The notes beneath the pieces are model-generated. The model was not told the origin of the DNA. It saw only the letters and a list, made by a program, of their open reading frames with translations, and made no database searches. This document shows positions 38,019 through 46,512 of a stretch of 64,000 nucleotides of DNA, one piece after another. The stretch is from NCBI GenBank assembly GCA_030826265.1, contig JAPJOH010000006.1, forward strand, positions 1 through 64,000. The letters are read 5' to 3'. Source of the DNA: Collinsella aerofaciens. Lineage in GTDB: Bacteria; Actinomycetota; Coriobacteriia; Coriobacteriales; Coriobacteriaceae. The position numbers and the translations under genes were made by a program. Within the stretch, counting starts at the first letter, position 1. Each line of letters starts with the position of its first letter.

Positions 38019-40496
38019 CTATTCGCTAGCGCCTTCGCTGTCTTCGCGGTCACTGGCAAGCATTGCTGCACCTGCGACAGTTGTCGCCACGGCGGCGGCA
38101 GCGAGCCCGGCGGCAACGCCAGAGCCGTCGCCCGTGTCGGCGAGTTTTCCGGCCGAGCTTTTGCCCTTACCGTTCTTATCAGCGCTGCCTGCGTTGGAAC
38201 CCGTGCCACCGTCGGTGCCGGTGCCGCCTGCACTGCTCGAGGCCGCTACGGTAAAGCTCGCGGCTCCGTCATTAGCAAGCTTGTAGTTTTGCGCCGCGTC
38301 GCCCAAAAGACCGTTCGCGCGCACCCAGTACGTTCCCGCGGTAAATGCCTCGCCCTCGACCATTGCCGTGCCCGGAGCGCCGTCCGCGTCGTGCACAAAC
38401 TCGAGCTGAGCCGTGCAGGCATCGTTTTCGAGTTTGCCCTCGAGCAGCGCCGCGACCTTTGTGCGCACATCCTCGCCGGCCTTAAGGCCTTCGAGCCCCT
38501 CAAAGTGGGGTGTCAGTGCGCGCGGATCGATATCGATGGGCACGGATCCCTGCAGCCCCGTAACGGTCTCGTTGCCCAAGGCGTCGACATCCACGTATTC
38601 GATGGTAAACGCATGGCCCGAAGCCGCCACGTTGAGTACGTTGCTGCTGTCGACAAGGCGGAAATGGCCCTCGCCAACGGTCTTGCCATCCTGGAGCGAG
38701 GCATCGCTCAGCGAGTCGCCGTACGTCATGCGCATGCGGGTCGGGAGGCAGCACGAAGCCGACTGCGTGTGCTTCGTATCGTAATTGTAATTGCGCTGGT
38801 AGATGCTCCGGGCCAGCGCCGCATCAACAAAGTCGGATGCGATGATGCCAATGTGCTTGAGGTAATCTGACTTTGTATCCTCGGTGCCGCTGGGATTGAT
38901 GTACGGGCTCTTGTACAGATGCTCGTTGACTACTCGTGCCGAGGTAAAAGGATTGCCTCCGTGCGACAAGCCCGTGCAGCTGGTGTAGTTGATAGACCAG
39001 CAACGCTCCTGGACTTGCACCTCGGCCCCGGCATCGTCCACGACGTCCACCTTGTTGCACGTGCGCCCGGTCGTTTCCTTCAGCGCATTATCGACCCAGC
39101 TGAGCTTGTCGGTTCCCGTGAGTTTGTACTTGTCCTGGGCATATACCTTGGTGCAATAGGGCTCTTCATTGCCCGTTTCCCCTATGGCTTCAAATCCCCG
39201 CGCGTCTTGGACGAGACACATCGACTGCCCGGAATGCGCCTTGATCTTGTCATCCCATTGGGTGAGGTCGAGGCCCCACGTGTGGCCGCTTACGCTGTTG
39301 CCGGCGAGCCCAAATCGACGCAGCAGGACGATCTTTCCGCGCACCTCGCCCAGCGTGGGGACGTGGCTCGACGTGTAGAACAGGTTGGGGTTATCGGCCA
39401 TAACCTTGGCGAAGGCCGTCGTTATGCTTTCGTCGGTAGCCTCATCGTTGCCGCGCGATGCGAGCATGATGAGCGCTTCTGACGGGTTTTCGTTCAAAAA
39501 CGTTTTGAAGTACCCGATGACATCGGAGAGATGCAGATAGTTCCCGTCTTTTTTGAGTAGGTAGAAAATCCCGTGGTCGATGCCGGGGTCATCGCCCTTT
39601 CCGAGCCGGATATCAAAATAGCGAATGCCTTCGAGCAACTGCGTGGGAATGTAATCCTGCTGGCATTTTACTTGCGAGGATTGGGGCTCAGTGTCGTTGT
39701 CCACGCTGCAGGTGCCCGAATCGTGCGTACCCGGGATGCTCAGCTCGTCGAGGAACTTGTTGTCGTCGACGTATTTCATCCAACATGGTCCGTCGACGTA
39801 GCTGCTGTACGTGATCCAGTCGAGGCTGCTAACCGTGGCATCGTTCTTTTTCATGTCGTAACCGATAAGTTCGAGCTCCCACGGAATGCTCTTACTCTTA
39901 TGGCAGATCTTATTGTTGTCCTGGTCTTCGCCGTTCGATTCTATTGCCAGGTACTTAATGTCTTTTTTCTCGGTTTCTTTCTCGACCGTGCGGTCTCGGA
40001 TGATATAGGTTCCGTTTGATTGACGCTCGAACGCAAAAGCGCGGCTGGGCTTGTTGTCATACTCGCCGCCCCATACGTGGATGACCTTTCCATCTTTGTC
40101 AGAGTCGTCGTCGACCGACCAAATGCTGTAGCCCGTCTTTTTATGCTCTTCGAAATTGAGCAAGGTGCGGATAGCATACCAGTTTGTATCGTCATTCTTG
40201 GTCGTTACGTTCTCAAGGATGAGCTTGCTGGACGTGCCGTCGTTAAACAGGTGGCAGACGTTGCCGCGAACGTTGCCGTCTTGGTTGACGCTCGCGGTGC
40301 GAAAATAGCCCGCGGGGCGAAGGCGAATGACGAAATTGTCGAGGCTGTCCGACGGTGCGGGTGTGTTGTCTGCAAATGCCGCTCGCAGGGGAATGCCCGG
40401 CGCTGCGGTTTCGGGCAGGCTTGCAAGTGGTGACAACGCCGCAAGCCCTAGGCCCAGCGTAAACGCTCGGCGGCTGATGGCATGGTGTTCGGTCAT
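38019..40496 (-). CDS. secreted phosphatidylinositol-specific phospholipase C-like protein, surface anchored
   Basis: An 825-residue exported protein. The N-terminus is a Tat-type signal (SRRAFTLGLGLAAL, R9-R10). Residues about 55-215 look like a lectin/ricin-type beta domain. The PI-PLC X region follows, with SIPGTHDS (H258), FDIRLG (R297) and DHGIF (H308), giving both catalytic histidines. The C-terminal part has beta domains, a Gly/Ser linker, then LADTGD, a hydrophobic stretch and an acidic tail (SDREDSEGASE). LADTG fits LAxTG-type sortase signals, but the usual positive tail is missing. Likely cleaves inositol lipids or GPI-type substrates of the host. GGAGAAG precedes the ATG. Confidence 0.85.
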   Translation of the reverse strand: MTEHHAISRRAFTLGLGLAALSPLASLPETAAPGIPLRAAFADNTPAPSDSLDNFVIRLRPAGYFRTASVNQDGNVRGNVCHLFNDGTSSKLILENVTTKNDDTNWYAIRTLLNFEEHKKTGYSIWSVDDDSDKDGKVIHVWGGEYDNKPSRAFAFERQSNGTYIIRDRTVEKETEKKDIKYLAIESNGEDQDNNKICHKSKSIPWELELIGYDMKKNDATVSSLDWITYSSYVDGPCWMKYVDDNKFLDELSIPGTHDSGTCSVDNDTEPQSSQVKCQQDYIPTQLLEGIRYFDIRLGKGDDPGIDHGIFYLLKKDGNYLHLSDVIGYFKTFLNENPSEALIMLASRGNDEATDESITTAFAKVMADNPNLFYTSSHVPTLGEVRGKIVLLRRFGLAGNSVSGHTWGLDLTQWDDKIKAHSGQSMCLVQDARGFEAIGETGNEEPYCTKVYAQDKYKLTGTDKLSWVDNALKETTGRTCNKVDVVDDAGAEVQVQERCWSINYTSCTGLSHGGNPFTSARVVNEHLYKSPYINPSGTEDTKSDYLKHIGIIASDFVDAALARSIYQRNYNYDTKHTQSASCCLPTRMRMTYGDSLSDASLQDGKTVGEGHFRLVDSSNVLNVAASGHAFTIEYVDVDALGNETVTGLQGSVPIDIDPRALTPHFEGLEGLKAGEDVRTKVAALLEGKLENDACTAQLEFVHDADGAPGTAMVEGEAFTAGTYWVRANGLLGDAAQNYKLANDGAASFTVAASSSAGGTGTDGGTGSNAGSADKNGKGKSSAGKLADTGDGSGVAAGLAAAAVATTVAGAAMLASDREDSEGASE

Positions 40497-40801
40497 AACT
40501 TCTCCATTCGCAGAGTGCGGTTATGCGATAGTTTTGGTCACTATACTGCCCAGATTTTTAAAGATGCTGGTTTAATTGTCTGCGCGGCGCAATAAATCGG
40601 TGGGCGGACGTGTTGGGGTGTTTGTCGTTTTCGTACTGTTGCCACATTTGGGGCGGTTCCGGCGTCCGGCATCCTCGCGTTCGTCGGCTACAGGCATAAG
40701 AAAGGGAGGGTCGGTTTACCGGCCCTCCCTGGGTACGAAGCGCTGGGGTGCCGTCGCTTGTTTGCACTGCGACCGTGTTTCCCGTTGCGCTCGCCAGTCG
40801 C
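40497..40801. other. Intergenic region with a minus-strand terminator
   Basis: About 305 bases between two minus-strand genes. It carries the ribosome site and presumed promoter of the PI-PLC-like gene and the terminator at 40699-40730. Nothing else is recognised. Confidence 0.6.
40699..40730 (-). terminator. Terminator of the first lipoprotein gene
   Basis: Stem GGGAGGGCCGG with CCGACCCTCCC (one G-U pair) on the minus strand, loop TAAA, then TTTCTT. It is close in sequence to the terminator of the second lipoprotein gene. Confidence 0.85.
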
Positions 40802-41395
40802 TTAGCGCTTGATCTCGATATCGTCGAGCTTGACGTCCATGGCCTCGGTCTTGGCCTCGGCGATGTCGTCGGCAAATTCCAGAGACTTCATCATGGTCTC
40901 GACGGCGTCCTTGTGCTCCTCGACGTTGTCGATACGCACATACACACTGCCGCCGTCAACGTCGGTGAAGTATTCGGTCGTTACGCCGCCCGAGTGTGTA
41001 TAGGAAGCGTTGCGCCAAGTCTTGCCGTTGTACTTGACGGGGTCATTCTCGGTCCACTCAAAGCTGGCATTCCACTTTGCCTCGTAGTCGAACAGCTCGT
41101 CGGCGTTCTTGTCAGGATCGAAGACGGGGATGAAGCGATCGCTGGCGTGCTCGCTCTCGGTGAACTTAAACTGGGCCCTGTCGGCAGTGTCGCCTGCGAC
41201 GTCGGTGATCTCGACGCCCTCGGGGACCTCGACCTTAAACCAAATGAAGTCGGTCCTCATATCCACGGCTGGCTTTTCTGCGCCGCCGCCACCGCCACTG
41301 CCGGTAGCGCCGCCGCTTCCGCCGCAACCCACCAGGGCAACCGCGGCAAAAAGACTCATGCAGAGGGTGAGAATCGCAAAGGCCTTCTTTTTCAT
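40802..41395 (-). CDS. lipoprotein, function unknown (paralog 1)
   Basis: A 197-residue lipoprotein. The signal MKKKAFAILTLCMSLFAAVA ends in the lipobox LVGC (C24), followed by a Gly/Ser linker. The single domain begins with DFIWFKVEVPEGVEI and contains NGKTWRNASY and the ending DDIEIKR. It is clearly paralogous to the next gene upstream (41637-42233). GGAGG precedes the ATG. No known family is recognised; it looks like a small beta-rich extracellular domain. Confidence 0.85.
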   Translation of the reverse strand: MKKKAFAILTLCMSLFAAVALVGCGGSGGATGSGGGGGAEKPAVDMRTDFIWFKVEVPEGVEITDVAGDTADRAQFKFTESEHASDRFIPVFDPDKNADELFDYEAKWNASFEWTENDPVKYNGKTWRNASYTHSGGVTTEYFTDVDGGSVYVRIDNVEEHKDAVETMMKSLEFADDIAEAKTEAMDVKLDDIEIKR

Positions 41396-41467
41396 GGTCG
41401 TGTCCTCCTCGATCTGTAACCGCCCATGGATTACCTGTCTTTACTGTACGCGTGAGCAGCTCATTCG

Positions 41468-41486
41468 GGTGGGCCATGTGTCCCAT
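41468..41486. promoter_or_regulatory. 19-bp shared motif upstream of lipoprotein 1
   Basis: GGTGGGCCATGTGTCCCAT, an imperfect palindrome, lies 73 bases before the start codon. The identical 19 bases occur upstream of lipoprotein 2. Likely a shared operator or promoter element. Confidence 0.55.
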
Positions 41487-41532
41487 TCTGGGGGCAGGAT
41501 TTGCGCCGACAAGTGGCAATATGCGAGGGCGC

Positions 41533-41567
41533 AAAAGAGGGGAGGGCCGATGCTGTCGGCCCTCCCC
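41533..41567 (-). terminator. Terminator of the second lipoprotein gene
   Basis: Perfect 12-bp stem (41539-41550 with 41556-41567), then TCTTTT on the minus strand. A second hairpin (41602-41623 area, GCCTACGCG/CGCGTAGGC) lies between it and the gene. Confidence 0.88.
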
Positions 41568-41636
41568 GGGTTGGGCGCCCGTTGTTTTAATGGGGCGTGC
41601 CTACGCGGGTTCGCGTAGGCGCGTACGGGTGCCCCG

Positions 41637-42233
41637 TTACTTGATCTCGATGCTCGAAATCTCGACTTCACGTGCCTCGTCAACTGCTTTCTTCATGTCG
41701 TCGGGGAACTCGATGGAGTTGAGAAGCGCCTCGGCTTCTTTCTTGTGCAGGTCGAAGTTCGCGATGAGAACGCAGACGCTTCCCGGCTCAACGTCGGTAA
41801 AGAGATAGGTATGGGTGCCGCGGTTGTCCTTGCACGTTCCGGTGAGCCATGTCCTGCCGTTGTACTCGACGGGGTCGCCAACTTCCCACTGGAACATGCT
41901 GCTCTTTCGACCTTCATCGGCAAGAGCCTCTTCTGCCGTCATCTTCTCTTCCCAAACAGGTATGAAGCGGTCAACCGTGGTGTTCTCGTTCTCGGGGAAG
42001 GTGAGCTGGACCCTGTCGGCATTCTTGCCGGCAGGGTCGCTTACGCCGACGCCCTCGGGCATCTCGACCTTAAACCAGATGTAGTCGGTCTTCTTGGCGA
42101 CGGGGGCCTTTTCCTTGCTCTCGCTCTTGGGGGCGCTGCCGCCGCCCGATGCGCTCCCGCCGCAGCCCACAAGGGCGAGCGCGGCAAAGAGGGCGATGCA
42201 AAGGGAAAGGATTGATAGGGTCTTTTTCTTCAT
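41637..42233 (-). CDS. lipoprotein, function unknown (paralog 2)
   Basis: A 198-residue lipoprotein with signal MKKKTLSILSLCIALFAALA and lipobox LVGC (C24). It shares with paralog 1 the start DYIWFKVEMPEGV, the middle DRFIPVW and NGRTWL, and the end ISSIEIK. Its linker is richer in Ser/Lys/Glu. AAGGAGG precedes the ATG at 42233; upstream in-frame codons are not preceded by a ribosome site and lack a signal peptide. The two genes have separate terminators and separate copies of a 19-bp motif, so each is probably its own transcript. Confidence 0.85.
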   Translation of the reverse strand: MKKKTLSILSLCIALFAALALVGCGGSASGGGSAPKSESKEKAPVAKKTDYIWFKVEMPEGVGVSDPAGKNADRVQLTFPENENTTVDRFIPVWEEKMTAEEALADEGRKSSMFQWEVGDPVEYNGRTWLTGTCKDNRGTHTYLFTDVEPGSVCVLIANFDLHKKEAEALLNSIEFPDDMKKAVDEAREVEISSIEIK

Positions 42234-42619
42234 GGTGGCGTCCTCCTTGTCTGTTAGTGACATCATGGCGCCGCATGTTGTTGGGGCGTTGTTTCCGTTT
42301 GCGGCGGATGTCTTTGTGCGTGGGTTGTATGAGTACGTTAATGCCTCCTTTCGTGGTTTGTGGTCGTTGCGCAGCCGTGCCCCAACGGGCTCCTTATTTA
42401 TAGATATGCCCCGGTTTGTGCTGCCAGAGAGTCTCGAAAGGTGGGCCATGTGTCCCATGTTTGCGTTGCTGCTGCCTATCGCGTGCCATAGAAATCAGCG
42501 ATGGCCAGGTACGCTGACGCCCGTGTGCTTATGGGCTAGACTTAGCACCATTATGTGATCGATACAGTCGGCAGGCAGTCGCCGTCCGACCGATGTATAT
42601 GACTTGAAGGTGCGTGCGT
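42234..42619. other. Divergent intergenic region
   Basis: About 386 bases holding the leader of lipoprotein 2 (minus) and the upstream region of fchA (plus). The only distinct structure seen is the 19-bp motif at 42440-42458. Confidence 0.5.
42440..42458. promoter_or_regulatory. 19-bp shared motif upstream of lipoprotein 2
   Basis: Identical to 41468-41486. It lies 207 bases before the lipoprotein start and 162 bases before fchA on the other side. Confidence 0.55.
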
Positions 42620-43252
42620 ATGAGCCAAGAGATGATGGATAAAACCTGTCGCGGTTTTGCCGAGGCGCTGGCCGCGCGCGAGCCGGTTCCCGGTGGTGGC
42701 AGCGCGAGCGCTTTTGTGGGCGCGCTGGGCGCCTCGCTGTGCGGAATGGTTGCCCGCTACGGTGCAACCAATCCCGCGCTTGCTGATCGTGCGGATGACC
42801 TGACGCGTGCGTTTGCCCAGGCAGACGAGTTGGCGCAGGAGCTTGTGGGTCTGGTCGCCGAGGACGTTCGTGCGTACGGCCAGGTGTCCGCTGCGTACGG
42901 TATTCCGCGTGAGGACCCGGCCCGACCGGCTGCGATGCAGGATGCGCTGCACGTGGCCGCCATGCCGCCGTATCGCATTATGGATGCCTGCGGGCGCGCA
43001 CTGGCGCTGCTCGAGGACATGGCGGACAAGGGCTCCCGACAGCTGCTGTCCGACGTGGCGTGCGGTGCCGTATTCTGCCGCGCCGCCATGCAGGGCGCGA
43101 GCCTGACGCTCTTTGCCAACACCACATCTATGAAAGACCGGGTGCGTGCCGAGGAGCTCGAGGCGGCGTGCGATGAGATGCTGGATACGTGGCTGCCGCG
43201 CGCCGATGCGCTGGCGCGCCGCGCCGCCGATGCAGCCAGGAAGAGGGGATAG
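42620..43252 (+). CDS. fchA: methenyltetrahydrofolate cyclohydrolase (cyclodeaminase/cyclohydrolase family)
   Basis: A 210-residue all-helical protein of the FTCD_C family, which interconverts methenyl-THF and 10-formyl-THF. The opening motif PVPGGGSASAFVGALGASL is the family signature. The ATG at 42620 lies 9 bases after GAAGG; the GTG at 42614 is too close. It is 2 bases before folD and clearly in one operon. Because the neighbouring FolD lacks its cyclohydrolase residues, this protein probably supplies that step between fhs and folD. Confidence 0.93.
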   Translation: MSQEMMDKTCRGFAEALAAREPVPGGGSASAFVGALGASLCGMVARYGATNPALADRADDLTRAFAQADELAQELVGLVAEDVRAYGQVSAAYGIPREDPARPAAMQDALHVAAMPPYRIMDACGRALALLEDMADKGSRQLLSDVACGAVFCRAAMQGASLTLFANTTSMKDRVRAEELEAACDEMLDTWLPRADALARRAADAARKRG

Positions 43253-43254
43253 CC

Positions 43255-44109
43255 ATGGCCGAGCTGCTTAAGGGTGCTCCCGTTGCCCGTGTTTTGACCG
43301 AGGAGCTCGTTGCTCGCTGCGTTGCTTTGCGCGAACGCGGCGTTGTGCCGACGCTGACCATTGTTCGTGTGGGCGAGCGCGAGGACGACCTGTCCTACGA
43401 GCGCGGTGCCCTCAAGCGCTGCGAAAAAGTGGGGATTGAGGCTCGTCGTGTTTTGCTTTCTGCCGATGTTTCGCAGGAGGAGCTGTTGACGGCCATCGAG
43501 GACATCAATGCCGATTCGGCTGTTCATGGCTGTCTGATGTTCCGCCCGCTGCCCGCCGGCCTTGACGAGAACGCCGTCGCCGCAGCGCTCGATCCCGCCA
43601 AGGACGTTGACTCCATGACGCCGTCTTCGCTGCTTACCACGCTTTCGGGGCGCGGCGAGGGTTTTGCTCCCTGCACGGCCGAGGCAGTGTTAGCGTTGCT
43701 GGACCATTACGGTGTTGAGCTGGATGGAGCTAAGGTTGCTGTGGCCGGGCGTTCGCTGGTGATCGGGCGTCCTGTTGCCGCCATGCTTACGGCGCGCAAT
43801 GCGACCGTGACGACGTGCCATACGCATACACGCGATCTTGCTGCCGAGTGCCGTTCTGCCGATATCGTTGTTGCGGCCGTTGGACGCGCGAGCACGATTG
43901 GCGCGGATGCCGTTCGCGAGGGCCAGACGATCATTGATGTTGGCATTAACTGGGACGAGGCCGCTGGCAAGCTGGTCGGGGACGTTGATTTTGATGCTGC
44001 AGAGCCGGTTGTTGACACCATCACGCCCGTGCCGGGCGGCGTGGGAGCTGTGACGACGGCGATCCTCGCCAAACACGTGATCGAAGCGGCCGAGCGCGCA
44101 TTGAAATAG
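43255..44109 (+). CDS. folD: methylenetetrahydrofolate dehydrogenase (FolD family, cyclohydrolase residues absent)
   Basis: A 284-residue FolD homolog. The NAD(P) domain is normal (GRSLVIGRPVAAML, then ITPVPGGVG). In an ungapped alignment to E. coli FolD, the conserved tyrosine is kept (Y48), but the catalytic lysine (E. coli K54) is A52 and the glutamine (Q98) is F95; the aspartate (D121) is kept as D118. The lysine is needed for cyclohydrolase but not dehydrogenase activity in studied enzymes. So this is probably a single-function dehydrogenase working with FchA immediately upstream. AAGAGGGG precedes the ATG. Confidence 0.92.
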   Translation: MAELLKGAPVARVLTEELVARCVALRERGVVPTLTIVRVGEREDDLSYERGALKRCEKVGIEARRVLLSADVSQEELLTAIEDINADSAVHGCLMFRPLPAGLDENAVAAALDPAKDVDSMTPSSLLTTLSGRGEGFAPCTAEAVLALLDHYGVELDGAKVAVAGRSLVIGRPVAAMLTARNATVTTCHTHTRDLAAECRSADIVVAAVGRASTIGADAVREGQTIIDVGINWDEAAGKLVGDVDFDAAEPVVDTITPVPGGVGAVTTAILAKHVIEAAERALK

Positions 44110-44142
44110 GCGTTTTGGGCTGTTTGAGGGGTTAGTTCTATA

Positions 44143-44382
44143 CCCCGTGGACAAAAAATGCCAAATATGAGTACTGTTGCCAAGATAGTCACATATATTT
44201 TAGGTTAATTTGGCTCTCTAACGACCATTTATTATCGATAGAGAGCCTATTTTATTGGGCCTATGGGGAAGTACATCATCTATTTTTTGAACAAATGTAG
44301 ACTTTCGACACCCATGCGTAGCAAAATTGCTGTTACTAAATTAGTGACAGTACTCATATTTGGCATTTTTTGACCACAGGGG
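44143..44382. mobile_element. AT-rich 240-bp element with terminal inverted repeats (MITE-like)
   Basis: Terminal arms 44143-44177 and 44347-44382 match as inverted repeats over about 35 bases with only a few differences. The arm contains CAAAAAATGCCAAATATGAG. Inside is a second stem (GGCTCTCTA 44212-44220 with TAGAGAGCC 44239-44247). The element is strikingly AT-rich against its surroundings and encodes nothing. It sits between folD and the dipeptidase gene and fills most of this 355-base gap. No clear target duplication was identified. Confidence 0.75.
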
Positions 44383-44464
44383 TTGCCAGCGCCGTGGTTT
44401 CGCCCTTTCTGCGCCGAAGCGATACACTGTTATCGTTTGATTTCTTCGCTCAAGGAGGATGCGC

Positions 44465-45988
44465 ATGCCGTGCACAACGATTTTGGTTGGTAAGAACGCG
44501 AGCTACGACGGGTCGACCCTGGTCGCGCGTAACGAGGACTCGTCCAACGGGGTGTTTGAGCCCAAGCACATGCGCGTAGTGCATCCCGACGAGCAGCCGC
44601 GCGTCTACACGAGCGTCCTGAGTCACCTGACCGTTGAACTGCCCGATAATCCCATGCGCTACACGAGCGTCCCCGATGTTATTCCCGGTCACGGCATTTG
44701 GGCCGAGGCGGGCTTCAACGAGCTCAATGTTGGCATGTCCGCAACCGAGACGCTCACCACCAACGAGCGCGTCCGCGGCGCCGATCCGCTCGTGGACTAC
44801 GTGCCCGCCAAGGGCAACGAGGGTGAGGACGGCTATGTGCCGGCGCAGCCCGGTGGCCTGGGCGAGGAGGACATGGTGACCCTGGTGCTGCCGTATGCCA
44901 AGTCCGCCCGCGACGGCGTGCGTATCTTGGGCGACCTGCTCGAGCGCTACGGCACTTACGAGAACAACGGCATCGCCTTTAGCGACGTGGACGAGATCTG
45001 GTGGCTCGAGACCATCGGCGGTCACCACTGGATCGCCAAGCGCGTGCCTGACGACGCCTATGTGACCATGCCCAACCAGCTGGGCATCGACAGCTTTGAC
45101 CTGGATGACGCCGAGGGCGCCCAGGCCGACCATATGTGCTCCGCCGACCTGCGCGTCTGGATGGCCGAGTGGCATCTGGACCTGACGCTGGGCGTCGATG
45201 GTGACGGTCCGGTTGCGGTCTTTAACCCGCGCGAGGCCTTTGGCTCACACAGCGACAGCGACCATGTCTACAACACGCCGCGCGCCTGGTACATGCAGCG
45301 CTGCCTCAACCCCAGCGATGTGTGGGACGGCCCCGACGCCGACTACACGCCCGAGAGCGACGACATCCCCTGGAGCCGTGTGCCCGAGCGCAAGGTGACC
45401 ATCGAGGACATTAAGTACGTACTCTCGAGCCACTACCAGGGCACGGAGTACGACTGCTACGGCAGTAAGGGCACGCCCGCCACGCGCGGCGCCTATCGCC
45501 CCATCGGCATCAACCGCAACAGCCAGCTCGCCGTGTTGCAGCTGCGCCCCTATGCGCAGCCGGCGTATCGCGCCGTGCAGTGGATGGCCTTTGGCTCCAA
45601 CTCGTTTAACGCGCTGGTCCCGCTGTACGCCAACGTCGAGACCATGCCCGAGTACTATGCCGACACGCAGGCTCGCGTGACGTCCGAAAACTTCTACTGG
45701 GCCAACCGTCTGATCGGCGCCCTGGCCGACGTCCGCTTCCATGAGTGCGGCCGCGCTGTGGAGGACTATCAGGAGAAGGTCGGTGGCATGGGCCACAAGC
45801 AGATCCATGACGTTGATGCTGCCGTAGCCGTCCTGCCCGAGGCCGAGGTGCCTGCCGAACTTGCACGCGCCAACGAGGAGTTTGCCGAGCGTGTTCGCGT
45901 AGAGACCGATGCTCTACTGGGCAAGGTGCTCTACACCACGAGCTGCGCCATGAAGAACTCTTTCGCGATGAACGACAACGTGAGGTAG
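44465..45988 (+). CDS. C69 family dipeptidase
   Basis: A 507-residue N-terminal nucleophile peptidase of family C69 (PepD type), which hydrolyses dipeptides. The nucleophile is C3 in MPCTTILVGK, exposed after removal of the first two residues. Typical sequences follow: STLVARNEDS, GHGIWAEAGFNELNVGMSATET and WWLETIGGHHW. There is no export signal. The ATG at 44465 is chosen because AAGGAGG ends 6 bases before it; the ATG at 44459 directly abuts the ribosome site. It is monocistronic. Confidence 0.93.
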   Translation: MPCTTILVGKNASYDGSTLVARNEDSSNGVFEPKHMRVVHPDEQPRVYTSVLSHLTVELPDNPMRYTSVPDVIPGHGIWAEAGFNELNVGMSATETLTTNERVRGADPLVDYVPAKGNEGEDGYVPAQPGGLGEEDMVTLVLPYAKSARDGVRILGDLLERYGTYENNGIAFSDVDEIWWLETIGGHHWIAKRVPDDAYVTMPNQLGIDSFDLDDAEGAQADHMCSADLRVWMAEWHLDLTLGVDGDGPVAVFNPREAFGSHSDSDHVYNTPRAWYMQRCLNPSDVWDGPDADYTPESDDIPWSRVPERKVTIEDIKYVLSSHYQGTEYDCYGSKGTPATRGAYRPIGINRNSQLAVLQLRPYAQPAYRAVQWMAFGSNSFNALVPLYANVETMPEYYADTQARVTSENFYWANRLIGALADVRFHECGRAVEDYQEKVGGMGHKQIHDVDAAVAVLPEAEVPAELARANEEFAERVRVETDALLGKVLYTTSCAMKNSFAMNDNVR

Positions 45989-46087
45989 GGATTTCCCGTC
46001 GATCGAATAGTGCTAAAACGCTTTGTCGCTTTCACTCAATCTTGGGTACAAGAACGCCAATGCAGTTGTTTGTGATTGGAGACAACC

Positions 46088-46504
46088 ATGGTTATGAAAC
46101 TCGATCAGCTTGTTAACGGCGCCATTAACGTGGGCTTTGGCGCTGCCGCCGTTGCTGTTGAAGGCGGCAAGAAGGTCCTCGACGACCTTAACACCAAAGG
46201 CGAGCAGGTCCGCAAGGACACCGCCACCCCCGATATCGCCCGCAGTGTGTCCGACATGTTCGAGCAGGCCGGCGGTACCATCTCCGACCTGACCGAGCGT
46301 CTGGGCATGCAGGGCGAGACCGCGGCCCAACGCGTGCTCGACGAGCTCATTCTGGCTCGCGTCCGCGTTATGACTGCGCCCGAGCGTACGGCCTTCCTGG
46401 CCCATGTGCGCGACATCGTCGATTCGGTCGAGGACAACGTGACCTCGGTGCCCGTCGAGTCCGTTGAGCCCGACGATGCGAAGGATACCGAAGAGGCCGA
46501 GTAG
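46088..46504 (+). CDS. phasin-like helical protein next to ubiB
   Basis: A 138-residue acidic, mainly helical protein, with an amphipathic N-terminus (VNGAINVGFGAAAVAVEGGKKV) and an acidic Glu/Asp tail. The pattern resembles phasin-family or PHA-granule-associated proteins, but the similarity is only general. GGAGA lies 5 bases before the ATG at 46088. It is 8 bases before the UbiB-family gene and certainly co-transcribed, so a role with that kinase in membrane lipid handling is a fair guess. Confidence 0.75.
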   Translation: MVMKLDQLVNGAINVGFGAAAVAVEGGKKVLDDLNTKGEQVRKDTATPDIARSVSDMFEQAGGTISDLTERLGMQGETAAQRVLDELILARVRVMTAPERTAFLAHVRDIVDSVEDNVTSVPVESVEPDDAKDTEEAE

Positions 46505-46512
46505 CAGCGCAG

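Noticed and set aside
42234..42619. THF riboswitch upstream of fchA
   Set aside because: No conserved THF riboswitch core could be matched in the region.
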